From assembly GCF_008042275.1 (NCBI RefSeq), contig NZ_RDBK01000043.1, forward strand, positions 4,064,068 to 4,096,347: a stretch of DNA of 32,280 bases, written 5' to 3'. The stretch is from Streptomyces sp. OR43 (lineage in GTDB: Bacteria; Actinomycetota; Actinomycetes; Streptomycetales; Streptomycetaceae). Made by a program: the position numbers and the translations under genes. Of the stretch, positions 15,370-22,943 are shown one piece after another; the stretch's first letter is position 1, and the number at the start of each line of letters is the position of its first letter. Under the pieces are notes generated by a model that did no database searches, was not told where the DNA came from, and was given only the letters and a program-made list of their open reading frames with translations.

Positions 15370-16664
15370 GGCTGCTTGGCGAAGGCAAGCGCCTGCGCCC
15401 CGGCGTATTCCGCGCGGTCACCCAGTTCGGCCTCTATGCGCAGCAGGCGGTTCCACTTGGCGGTGCGCTCCGAGCGGGTGGTGGAGCCGACCTTGATCTG
15501 GCCGGTGCGCCAGCCGACGGCCAGGTCCGCGAGCCAGTTGTCCTCGGTCTCGCCGGATCGGGCGGACAGGACGGTCCCGTAACCGGCGGCGTGCGCGTGA
15601 CGGACCACGGTGCGGGCGGCGTCCAGCGTGCCGGTCTGGTTCGGCTTGACCAGGACGGCGTTCGCGACCCCCTGGGTGATGCCGCGGCCGAGCCTGTCCA
15701 GGTCGGTGACGAAGAGGTCGTCCCCCAGCAGTTGCCGACCCGCGAGCCGCTTGCTCACCAGCGACCACCCGTCCCAGTCGTCCTCGGCCAGGGCGTCCTC
15801 AAGAGAGACGATCGGGTAATGGGCGCACCAGTCGGCCAGTTCCTCGACCAGTGCCGCTGAGGTCAGCTCCCGGTCCTCGGCGGCGAGCCGGTAGGAGCCG
15901 TCCTCCTGCTGGAACTGGGTGGCCGCGATATCGATGGCGATGCCGACATCGTCGCCGGGTCGCAGTCCGGCCCGCTCGATGCCCTGGACGAGTACGTCCA
16001 GGGCCGTACGGTTGCTGGGCAGGACGGGGCCCAGACCCCCTTCGTCGGCGACGAGAGCTACGGGCAGGCCCTGCTCGGCGAGGACGTCGGCGGTGCCTGC
16101 GCGGACACGGGAGGCCCATGCGATGGCCTGCTCGAAAGTGGTCGCGCCCAGGGGCACGGCGAGGAAGTCCTGCACGTCGATCGAGCGGCCCGCGTGGGCA
16201 CCGCCGGAGATGATGTTGATCATCGGCAGGGGGAGCAAGGGGGTGGTGCCGGGTTCGGCGACCGCTTCGTACAGCGGGAGGCGCCGGGCGTCGGCGGCGG
16301 CGCGTGCCGTCGCGGCGGACACGGCCAGGATCGCGTTGGCGCCCAACCGTCCGAGGTCGGCGGTTCCGTCAAGTGTCCGCAGGGTGCTGTCGAGCTGCTG
16401 CTGGTCGGCGCCGTCCAGGCCGCGCACGGCGTCGGCTATCTCGCCGGTCACGTTCGCCACGGCCCGGCGGACGCCGTTGCCGTCGTAGCGGGCCTCGCCG
16501 TCGCGCAGTTCCCGTGCCTCGTGCCGACCGGTGGAGGCGCCCGAGGGCACCGTCGCCGTGCCACGTCCGCCGCCCGCCAGCCCGACTTCGCACCCGACGG
16601 TGGGCTTGCCCCGGGAGTCGAGGGCTTCCCAGGCGAAGAGGCGGGTGATGAGGGTGTCGTTCAC
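15366..16664 (-). CDS. enolase paralogue with altered active site
   Basis: A 432-aa member of the enolase family proper. Present are the SGASTG loop (41-46), His157 in GGAHAG, Glu208 in DEGG (the partner of the catalytic base), metal ligands Asp245, Glu289 and Asp316, base Lys340 in LVKPNQTGT and Lys391 in QIKVGS. Two active-site positions differ from housekeeping enolase: the Glu of the QEF motif is Asp166 (VQDF) and the His of SHRSGETED is Ala368 (LSARSGETED). It may dehydrate a 2-phospho-hydroxyacid other than 2-phosphoglycerate. Its ATG overlaps the kinase stop by ATGA, and its stop overlaps the next GTG. Housekeeping eno lies in a different context in Streptomyces (with ftsB-like genes), so this is an accessory copy. 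Confidence 0.9.
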   Translation of the reverse strand: MNDTLITRLFAWEALDSRGKPTVGCEVGLAGGGRGTATVPSGASTGRHEARELRDGEARYDGNGVRRAVANVTGEIADAVRGLDGADQQQLDSTLRTLDGTADLGRLGANAILAVSAATARAAADARRLPLYEAVAEPGTTPLLPLPMINIISGGAHAGRSIDVQDFLAVPLGATTFEQAIAWASRVRAGTADVLAEQGLPVALVADEGGLGPVLPSNRTALDVLVQGIERAGLRPGDDVGIAIDIAATQFQQEDGSYRLAAEDRELTSAALVEELADWCAHYPIVSLEDALAEDDWDGWSLVSKRLAGRQLLGDDLFVTDLDRLGRGITQGVANAVLVKPNQTGTLDAARTVVRHAHAAGYGTVLSARSGETEDNWLADLAVGWRTGQIKVGSTTRSERTAKWNRLLRIEAELGDRAEYAGAQALAFAKQP

Positions 16665-17659
16665 TTCAGGTACTCCCAGGCGTCGGTGATGAGTGCGGGC
16701 GGGTGGTGCAGGAGGTCGCGGCCGAGCGTTCGGGCCCTGTCGCGTGCCTCGGCGTCGAGGTAGGGGGCGGGGCTCTTGCCGTCGACGCGTGCGAGGACGA
16801 GGCAGGCGGTCTGCCGGACGAGCTGTGCGGGGTCGAGGGCGACCACCCCCTCGGTTTCTGTGCGGAGGGCGCGCAGGAAGGTCCGGGCGGCCTCGGCGTA
16901 CGACGCGGCGTAGCGGGGCTCGTTGATGGTCTTGAGCAGCAGATGGCCGGTGATCCAGGCGGGGTCGAAGGTCGGGTCACCGACGTGGGCGACCTCCCAG
17001 TCGATCACCCAAACGCCTCCCCCGGCGGGGTCGGCAAGCACGTTCTTGGGCGAGTAGTCCCCGTGCACCAGGCAAGTGCGCGCTTCCGCCATGACGGCGA
17101 CGGTCTCCTCGATCGGCTCGGCGAGGTCCGGGTGCCGTTCGCGGATGGCGTCATGGAAGGGATCGACACGCAACTGCCTGAACACCGTCAGGTCCGTGAA
17201 CTCGGCCGTCAGATGTGGCTCCTGCGCGGTCGTCCGTTGCCAAGTGCCAAGGACGTGGCCGAGTTGTTCGGCGACCGACAGGCTCACGGCGCCGACCATG
17301 AGGTCGTCCCGCCAGGTGTGCCAGCTGTGGGGGGCGCGCTCGATGACCAGGTACCCATCGCTGAGATCGTGCACCTGCGGCACCGCCGCGGGGGTGAGAC
17401 GACCGGCCAGGCGCAGTGCGCGGCCCTCGGTGTCCAGACGCGCCGTGTCGGCAGTCCAGGGCTGGGCCACGCGCAGTTGACTCAGGGCACGTTTGACCAC
17501 GACATCGAGGCCGGGTCCGGTGACGGCGAAGACGTCGTTGGAGACGCCGCCGGTCATCGGTCGGATGTCCGGGGCGGAGTCCGGGGAGGCGAGGCCGCGA
17601 CGGACGAGGTGCTCGGTGAGCGCTTGAGCCTGTTCGGTGCCGGTGGGGTGGGCGGTCAT
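16661..17659 (-). CDS. APH-family small-molecule kinase
   Basis: A 332-aa aminoglycoside-phosphotransferase-fold kinase. The catalytic loop is CLVHGDYSPKNVL (about 198-210) and the metal motif VIDWEVAHVGDPTFD follows; an N-lobe lysine lies in VVVKRAL. The HGDYSPKN form is also seen in methylthioribose-kinase-like and other metabolic kinases, so antibiotic resistance is not the natural reading. Set between a D-2-hydroxyacid dehydrogenase and an enolase, it probably phosphorylates the hydroxyl of the acid made by the former to give the substrate of the latter. Both ends overlap neighbours (ATGA). The exact substrate is inferred only from context. Confidence 0.85.
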   Translation of the reverse strand: MTAHPTGTEQAQALTEHLVRRGLASPDSAPDIRPMTGGVSNDVFAVTGPGLDVVVKRALSQLRVAQPWTADTARLDTEGRALRLAGRLTPAAVPQVHDLSDGYLVIERAPHSWHTWRDDLMVGAVSLSVAEQLGHVLGTWQRTTAQEPHLTAEFTDLTVFRQLRVDPFHDAIRERHPDLAEPIEETVAVMAEARTCLVHGDYSPKNVLADPAGGGVWVIDWEVAHVGDPTFDPAWITGHLLLKTINEPRYAASYAEAARTFLRALRTETEGVVALDPAQLVRQTACLVLARVDGKSPAPYLDAEARDRARTLGRDLLHHPPALITDAWEYLK

Positions 17660-18657
17660 GAACGGTCCTCCAGGGCCGGACGCAGTGCGGGGCTGGTCAG
17701 GACCGTGGGATTCACGACAGTCGCAGGGGAGCGCCCGAGCAGCACGTCGGCGGCGTTGGCGGCCGCCTTCCTCGCGAGCTCGGCCAGGGAGCCGTCGGAG
17801 GAGAAGGCGACGTGCGGGGTGATCACCACGTCGTCGCGGTGACGAAGCGGGTGATCCGCGGGCAGCGGTTCGGGATCGGTGACGTCGAGGCCGGCGCCGG
17901 CGATGTCTCCGCGTTCCAGGGCGGCGACCAGTGCCTCGGTATCGACCAGCGGTCCCCGCGCGGTATTCAGCAGGACGGCCGTCGGCTTCATCGTAGCGAG
18001 TTCGGCGGCGCCGATCAGACCCCGGGTGTCGGAAGTGAGAGGACAGTGCAGGGAGACTGCGTCCGCCTCAGCCAGCAACTCCTCCAGGGACGAGACGGTA
18101 CGAACGCCTTCCGGGGTCTCACCCGGCCGCCGCTGCAGGGCGATCACGTCCATGCCGAGTGCCTGTGCGCGGGGGACCAGGGCCCGCCCTATGGTGCCCA
18201 GGCCGACCAGGCCAAGGACCTTGCCCCGCAACCGAACGGGAGTCGGCACGGCGGTCCCGTCCCAACCGCCGGCGCTGATCTGCCGAGCCAGAGGCAGGAG
18301 CCGCCTGGAGAGGGCCAGAAGCATCAGCAAGGCGTGGTCCGCGACTTCTTCGGAGCAGTAGTCTGGGACGTTGCTGACGATCACGCCGAGCCGGGTCGCG
18401 TGGTCGACGTCGATGTTGTCCACGCCCACGCCGTAGCGGGCCACCGTGCGGCAGCGCGGCGCCGCGTCCAGTACCTCTTGGGACACTTTGGCGAAGCAGG
18501 TGAGGATCGCGTCGGCGTTCTCGGCCAGGCGGACGAGTTCTGCGGTGTCACCGGTCTTGGCGACGACGAGTTCGGCGTCAACCCGGGCGAGCACCGAGGT
18601 CTCGACGTCCAGGGTCGGCCAGGCGTGGTCGGTGACGAGTACCTTGAACGTGCTCAT
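17656..18657 (-). CDS. D-2-hydroxyacid dehydrogenase, CtBP-like
   Basis: A 333-aa NAD(P)-dependent dehydrogenase of the phosphoglycerate dehydrogenase/CtBP superfamily. The Rossmann motif is GLVGLGTIGRALVPRA (about 150-166), and the catalytic trio is the Arg of LLNTARGPLVD, the Glu of DVTDPEPLP and the His of VITPHVAF. It would reduce a 2-oxo acid to the D-2-hydroxy acid or run in reverse. I start it at ATG 18657 (MSTFKVLVTDHAW), whose ATGA overlaps the FAH gene stop; an ATG four codons upstream lies inside that gene. Its own stop overlaps the kinase ATG. The lack of a regulatory ACT domain makes a serine-biosynthetic role less likely. Confidence 0.9.
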   Translation of the reverse strand: MSTFKVLVTDHAWPTLDVETSVLARVDAELVVAKTGDTAELVRLAENADAILTCFAKVSQEVLDAAPRCRTVARYGVGVDNIDVDHATRLGVIVSNVPDYCSEEVADHALLMLLALSRRLLPLARQISAGGWDGTAVPTPVRLRGKVLGLVGLGTIGRALVPRAQALGMDVIALQRRPGETPEGVRTVSSLEELLAEADAVSLHCPLTSDTRGLIGAAELATMKPTAVLLNTARGPLVDTEALVAALERGDIAGAGLDVTDPEPLPADHPLRHRDDVVITPHVAFSSDGSLAELARKAAANAADVLLGRSPATVVNPTVLTSPALRPALEDRS

Positions 18658-19598
18658 GGCTGGCTCCAAGGCTGGATGACATGGGGTTCAGCGCCGGCGA
18701 TGACGCGGTTCTGAGTGCCGCCGAGCAGGTCGACGCTGGTGGTGACGGTGTCACCGGGCTGGAGCGGCCGGTGGAAGTCGTAGCCGTGCCGGCCCCACAT
18801 CTCGGCCAGGCATCCGCCCTGGCAGGTGCCGGATCCCAGCAGGTCGCCCGGGCGGATCCACGTTCCTCGCGAGGCGTAGGCGGCGAGGGCTTCGAAGCTC
18901 CAGGCCATGTTGTCCAGCCGGTCGCTGCCGAGGAGTTCGCCGTTGACGCGTACCTCCATGGTCAGGTCGAACGACGCTCCCGATCGGCGTTCTGCCAGTT
19001 CATCGGCGGTGACGAAGAATGCACCGAGCGCCGTGGCGGTGTCCTTGCCCTTGGCGGGGCCGAGCCGCATCCGCATCTCGTGGAACTGCACGTCCCGCGC
19101 CGAGAAGTCGTTCATCACCACGAAACCCGCGATGTGCGACGTGGCGTCCTCGACGCTCAGGTCCCGGCCGGGCGCCCCGACGACGGCCGCGACCTCCAGC
19201 TCGTAGTCGAAGCGCTTCGCGCCGGGCGGTACAGGTACGTCGTCGTTCGGACCGATCGTTGCGTAGGGATTGGAGAAGTAGAACGTCGGTATCTCCCAGA
19301 ATTCCGGTGGGATGCCCCCTGCCGGATCCAGGGTCTTCACGATGCCCGCGGTGTGCTCGGGGAAGGTGGAGAAGTCCCGCACGGTGGGTGGGTCCAGTGG
19401 GGCCATCAGTTCGGCCGTGGCCAGCGGGGTGACCGAGCGCCGGGTCCGCAGGGCGGTGGTCGCCGCGTCCGCGAGACGGCCTTCCTCGGCAAGCAGGTCA
19501 GGCAGCCCCCCGGGCCCAGGTAGATCGACCAGATGGTCTTCTGTGTCCAGGACGGCGAGCCGTGGGCCCTGCTGCGTCCAGTGGCGGGCAAACCTCAT
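18654..19598 (-). CDS. fumarylacetoacetate-hydrolase-family enzyme
   Basis: A 314-aa FAH-superfamily protein, first gene of the leftward operon. The metal site is marked by FDYELEVAAVVG and GFVVMNDFSARDVQ; KGKDTATALGAFFV and IRPGDLLGSGTCQGG complete the fold. FAH enzymes hydrolyse C-C bonds of diketo acids (fumarylacetoacetate, acylpyruvates) or decarboxylate or hydrate ring-cleavage products. The start ATG 19598 has AAGGAG 5 bases upstream. A promoter and operator block shared with the other FAH gene lies at 19627-19669. The family includes both hydrolases and decarboxylases, so the reaction is not fixed. Confidence 0.9.
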   Translation of the reverse strand: MRFARHWTQQGPRLAVLDTEDHLVDLPGPGGLPDLLAEEGRLADAATTALRTRRSVTPLATAELMAPLDPPTVRDFSTFPEHTAGIVKTLDPAGGIPPEFWEIPTFYFSNPYATIGPNDDVPVPPGAKRFDYELEVAAVVGAPGRDLSVEDATSHIAGFVVMNDFSARDVQFHEMRMRLGPAKGKDTATALGAFFVTADELAERRSGASFDLTMEVRVNGELLGSDRLDNMAWSFEALAAYASRGTWIRPGDLLGSGTCQGGCLAEMWGRHGYDFHRPLQPGDTVTTSVDLLGGTQNRVIAGAEPHVIQPWSQP

Positions 19599-19626
19599 CA
19601 CGTCTCCTTGTGCGGCTCTGTGCGCC

Positions 19627-19669
19627 GATGCTAGGGAGGCGGAGACCCGGGCGGAAATACACAGTGTGA
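19627..19669 (-). promoter_or_regulatory. promoter/operator of the leftward catabolic operon
   Basis: Read on the minus strand: TCACACTGTG, then TATTTCCGCCCGG, 12 bases, then CTAGCATC. TAGCAT fits a -10 box, and TTCCGC, 17 bases before it, sits at the -35 position. The same block, with the same 12-base spacing, precedes the rightward FAH gene, which makes it the likely binding site of the LysR protein encoded between them. ACACTGTGT is a small palindrome at its upstream end. Confidence 0.7.
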
Positions 19670-19783
19670 TTGGCTGCCATAAGCGCTGCGCATACATCCG
19701 TGCCAGGGACGGCACGGCCTTGCGCGGTAGTAGACGTGAGCCGTGGCGGCCGTGCCGCCGTATCGAAGAGCAGGTGATGAGCG

Positions 19784-20713
19784 ATGAAGCTCGGCCAAGT
19801 GGACCTCAACCTCCTCGTCGTCCTCGACGCACTGCTGCGCGAGCAGAACGTGACCCGGGCGTCGGAGAGTCTGCACATGACCCAGCCGGCCACCAGCACC
19901 GCTCTCGCCAGACTCCGAAAAGTTCTGGGCGACCCGCTCTTGGTCAAGCACGGTCGCCACATGCAGCTGACCCCACGGGCCGAAGCGCTCATCGAGCCCG
20001 TGCGCGGGGTGCTGGCGACGATCGAGCAGACGATCGTACGGCCGCCCGGATTCGACCCCGCCCGCGACAGCCGGGTGTTCGCCCTGACAGCCAGTGACTA
20101 CATCGGCGTCGTACTGATCCGCCCCCTGCTGGTCGGCATGGCCAGCCTCGCGCCTCACCTCAGGCTCGACCTGGGGCCGATCAGCGGGCGGTTCCTCGCG
20201 GCACTCCAGCGGGACGAGATGGACCTTGTGGTGCTGCCCGACCGGATCGTCGCGGAGACCGACCTGCGGGACTGCTCCCGGATGCCCGTGATCGAGGACC
20301 GGTTCGTCGGGGCCGTCTGGAAGGAGCATCCCGCGGCCGGGAAACGGCTCACCGCAGACGTCATCGCGGCCCACCCCTACCTGGCCTACCAGCCGGTCGG
20401 CGGACGAAGTCTGGTGGAGGACGACCTGGACGCGGCCGCTGTGCTGCGGCGGACCGAGGCCACCGCCAGCACGTTCACGACCATGCCGTTCATGCTCGCC
20501 GAGACCGATCTCATCACCATCATTCCGGAACGTCTCGGGCGCAGAGTCGCGCAGGCGGCGGACATCGTCCTGCTGGACACCGACATCGAACTCCAGCCGC
20601 TGCGCCAGTCCGCCTACTGGCACTCCCGGCGCGACGCCGACCCGGGGCACCGCTGGTTGCGCGAGAAACTGCTCGCCGTCGCCCAGTGCGACGGCGACGG
20701 CCGAACCCCGTGA
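19784..20713 (+). CDS. LysR-family regulator, NodD/NahR-like
   Basis: A 309-aa LysR regulator. The N-terminal winged HTH starts VDLNLLVVLDALLREQNVTR and continues MTQPATSTALARLRKVLGDP, the form typical of the NodD/NahR/LeuO branch, which often answers to aromatic compounds. The effector domain covers about 90-300. It sits between two operons that share a promoter motif, divergent from the leftward one, and is the only regulator in the block, so it most likely controls both. The start ATG 19784 follows GCAGGTGA. The inducer is presumably the aromatic substrate or an intermediate. Confidence 0.9.
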   Translation: MKLGQVDLNLLVVLDALLREQNVTRASESLHMTQPATSTALARLRKVLGDPLLVKHGRHMQLTPRAEALIEPVRGVLATIEQTIVRPPGFDPARDSRVFALTASDYIGVVLIRPLLVGMASLAPHLRLDLGPISGRFLAALQRDEMDLVVLPDRIVAETDLRDCSRMPVIEDRFVGAVWKEHPAAGKRLTADVIAAHPYLAYQPVGGRSLVEDDLDAAAVLRRTEATASTFTTMPFMLAETDLITIIPERLGRRVAQAADIVLLDTDIELQPLRQSAYWHSRRDADPGHRWLREKLLAVAQCDGDGRTP

Positions 20714-20770
20714 CGGGCGCCCCGCCCATGCCGGCCGTACCGCCCACGGGCAGGCGGGTATAGCTCGTAT

Positions 20771-20813
20771 TCACAGCGTTTATTTCCGCCCGGCGTGCAC
20801 TGTCACTAGCGTC
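20771..20813 (+). promoter_or_regulatory. promoter/operator of the rightward catabolic operon
   Basis: TCACAGCGTT, then TATTTCCGCCCGG, 12 bases, then CTAGCGTC, matching the block before the leftward operon in 18 of 23 operator bases or better plus the -10 region. TAGCGT is the likely -10. The start codon lies 26 bases downstream, giving a short leader with AAAGGAGG. Confidence 0.7.
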
Positions 20814-20838
20814 ACCGGCGGAACCAAAGGAGGACGCA

Positions 20839-21813
20839 GTGAAGCGCTGGGTGGAAGGTCATGCCCTTGGCACCTTCTCGGACGGACAGGACCCGTATGC
20901 CGGTCTTGTCGTCGGAGACCGGGTGCTACGTCTTGACCAGTTCGGGCTGGTCGAATCGCCGGTGACGGTCAGAGCGCTTCTGGAGCACTGGGACGCCGTG
21001 CAGCCCAGACTCACCGAGATCGCCGCGACCGCGGACGAGGTGAACACGCGACCCCTGACACAGGTACGCGTCCACGCACCGGTCGACGCGCGTCAGATCA
21101 TCCAGGCGGGCGCCAACTACCGCTCCCACGTCGCCGAGATCATCGTCTCCGGCCGTGCCGACGACGACCCGCGCTCCGAGGACGAACTGCGCCGCGCGGC
21201 CGAGGAGATGATGGACGAGCGGGCCCGCACCGGGAGTCCCTTCTTCTTCACCGGTCTGGCATCCGCCGTGTGCGGCCCGGACGACGATGTGGTCCTTCCG
21301 GCCGAGGCGCACCAGGTCGACTGGGAAGTGGAACTGACCGTCGTCATCGGCAGGACCGCCCGGCGTGTGCCGCCGGAGCAGGCCATGGACTACGTCGCCG
21401 GGTACACCGTCTGCAACGACATCAGCGCCCGTGACCTGCAGTTCCCGGCCGAGCACCGTGCCCTGGGCGGCGACTGGCTCCGGTCCAAGAACCGTCCGAC
21501 CTTCCTGCCGTGCGGACCGTTCATCGTCCCGGCCGGCCTTGTCCCCGACCACCGTGAGCTGGAGTTGACGCTCGACCTCAACGGCGAGCGCAAGCAGCGG
21601 GACTTCGCCGCCAACCTGCTCTTCGACGTGCCCACGTTGATCGCCGAGGCTTCGGCAGCCACCACCCTCCACCCCGGCGACCTGATCCTCACCGGCAGCC
21701 CTGCGGGCAACGGGGGCCGCTGGAAGCGCTGGCTGCGCCCTGGCGACGTGCTGGAAGCCGCTATCACCGGCCTCGGCGGTCAGCGGAACACCTGTGTGGC
21801 GGAAAAGGTGTGA
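20839..21813 (+). CDS. fumarylacetoacetate-hydrolase-family enzyme
   Basis: A 324-aa FAH-superfamily protein, different from the one at 18654. Its metal-binding segments are VDWEVELTVVIGR and GYTVCNDISARDLQ, with RSKNRPTFLPCGPFIV and LILTGSPAGNG further on. Residues about 100-130 (SGRADDDPRSEDELRRAAEE) form a charged helical insert. It probably hydrolyses, hydrates or decarboxylates the product of the ring-cleaving dioxygenase downstream. GTG 20839 has a strong AAAGGAGG 5 bases upstream. The reductase gene follows within a few bases, so the two are co-transcribed. Confidence 0.9.
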   Translation: MKRWVEGHALGTFSDGQDPYAGLVVGDRVLRLDQFGLVESPVTVRALLEHWDAVQPRLTEIAATADEVNTRPLTQVRVHAPVDARQIIQAGANYRSHVAEIIVSGRADDDPRSEDELRRAAEEMMDERARTGSPFFFTGLASAVCGPDDDVVLPAEAHQVDWEVELTVVIGRTARRVPPEQAMDYVAGYTVCNDISARDLQFPAEHRALGGDWLRSKNRPTFLPCGPFIVPAGLVPDHRELELTLDLNGERKQRDFAANLLFDVPTLIAEASAATTLHPGDLILTGSPAGNGGRWKRWLRPGDVLEAAITGLGGQRNTCVAEKV

Positions 21814-21820
21814 CCACGCC

Positions 21821-22777
21821 GTGGGCGAGACGCGACGTGTCCGTGACCTTGTCGTACGGGGCAAACGCCCGGTCGGTGCCCGTACGGTGGAACTCCTGCT
21901 GTGCGACCCGGACGGGAGGAAGCTGCCCAGGTGGCCGGCAGGAGCACACATCGACTTGTTGCTCCCCCATCGGTTGATCCGCCCGTACTCCCTGGCCGGA
22001 GACCCTTCCGACACGGCCGGCTGGCGTCTGCTGATCAGGTGCCCGTCGGCCGCGGACAGCCGGGAAGCGGCCGTCTCGGCTTCCGCGTACGTGCGGGACG
22101 TCCTGGCCGTCGGGGACCGGGTGAGAGCACGTGGACCGTACGACCGCTTCCGGCTGGCAGGTGCCCCCTCTTACCTGTTCCTGGCTTCGGGCGCGGGCAT
22201 CGCACCGCTCCTGCCGATGGCCCGCCTGATCCAGGCGGCCCTTGTCTATCCGTGGTCCCTGATCCACATCGACCGGGCGGAGGAGTCCGGTGCGCTGCGC
22301 GCAGAGGTGTTGTCCCTGGGGCCGGGCGTATCTGTCCAAAAGGAGCTGGACATCGACGCGGTACTCACTGCGGCCGCGCCCGGAACCGCCGTGTACGTCT
22401 GCGGTCCGAGCCGCTTCGTGACCGCCATGGAGGCGGCCGCGCAGCGCACTCCTCACGTGCAGGTGCACAGGCAACGCTTCGACGCGGCGGAACCCCGGGG
22501 CGGCAGCGGCCGCCCCTGCGACATCGTGCTGGCCAGGCGAGGCGAGCGCGTCCATGTTGATGCGGGCACTCCGGTCCTCACCGCTCTGCTCGACGCGGGC
22601 GTCGACGTGCCGTACGCCTGCGGCGCCGGAATCTGCGGCGCCTGCGCCGTCCGGGTCATCGACGGACCCATTGACCACCGCGACTCCGTTCTCACGAAGC
22701 GCGAACGTGACGGGGGCGCGGTGATCATCACCTGTGTCTCACGTGCGTCGGGCGACGGGATCACCCTCGACCTTTGA
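21821..22777 (+). CDS. VanB-type oxygenase reductase (FAD/FMN, NAD, 2Fe-2S)
   Basis: A phthalate-dioxygenase-reductase-type electron carrier of 318 aa. The flavin-binding motif is RLIRPYSLAGDP, the NAD-binding motif LASGAGIAPLLPMA, and the C-terminal plant-type ferredoxin domain has CGAGICGAC with the fourth cysteine in ITCVSRA. Such proteins pass electrons to a Rieske oxygenase (VanA-like) or a P450. No oxygenase partner of that kind is in the window, so the partner is encoded elsewhere or was lost. The start is uncertain: the frame is open from GTG 21794, inside the FAH gene, but GTG 21821, 8 bases after the FAH stop, gives the usual length. Confidence 0.85.
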   Translation: MGETRRVRDLVVRGKRPVGARTVELLLCDPDGRKLPRWPAGAHIDLLLPHRLIRPYSLAGDPSDTAGWRLLIRCPSAADSREAAVSASAYVRDVLAVGDRVRARGPYDRFRLAGAPSYLFLASGAGIAPLLPMARLIQAALVYPWSLIHIDRAEESGALRAEVLSLGPGVSVQKELDIDAVLTAAAPGTAVYVCGPSRFVTAMEAAAQRTPHVQVHRQRFDAAEPRGGSGRPCDIVLARRGERVHVDAGTPVLTALLDAGVDVPYACGAGICGACAVRVIDGPIDHRDSVLTKRERDGGAVIITCVSRASGDGITLDL

Positions 22778-22835
22778 CGCCTTCGCGTGTCCGGTAACGG
22801 TTCCGGGCGGCGGCGATCTATTCGGATTTCCGCAT

Positions 22836-22888
22836 GCCAGCAATAGAGAACAAGTATTTCCGCTGTGTTACCGCGAGCTTCTAACGTC
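22836..22888 (+). promoter_or_regulatory. third copy of the catabolic promoter motif, before the dioxygenase
   Basis: ATTTCCGC occurs at 22836-22843 and again at 22856-22863, exactly 20 bases apart. The second copy, as TATTTCCGC, is followed after 17 bases by CTAACGTC (22881-22888), against 16 bases to CTAGCRTC in the two FAH promoters. The upstream half differs. It suggests a separate LysR-controlled promoter for the dioxygenase gene. Confidence 0.5.
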
Positions 22889-22943
22889 GCGTCCACACGA
22901 ATTCACCGCAGCACCGCCCTTCGGCGGAGAGTGGAGAACCCCC

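Noticed and set aside
16661..17659. Aminoglycoside resistance gene
   Set aside because: Only the fold is shared; the operon overlaps with a dehydrogenase and an enolase indicate a metabolic kinase.
15366..18657. Phosphonate (phosphinothricin-type) biosynthesis because of the enolase plus phosphoglycerate-dehydrogenase-like pair
   Set aside because: No PEP mutase, phosphonopyruvate decarboxylase or other phosphonate gene is in the window; the locus context is aromatic catabolism.
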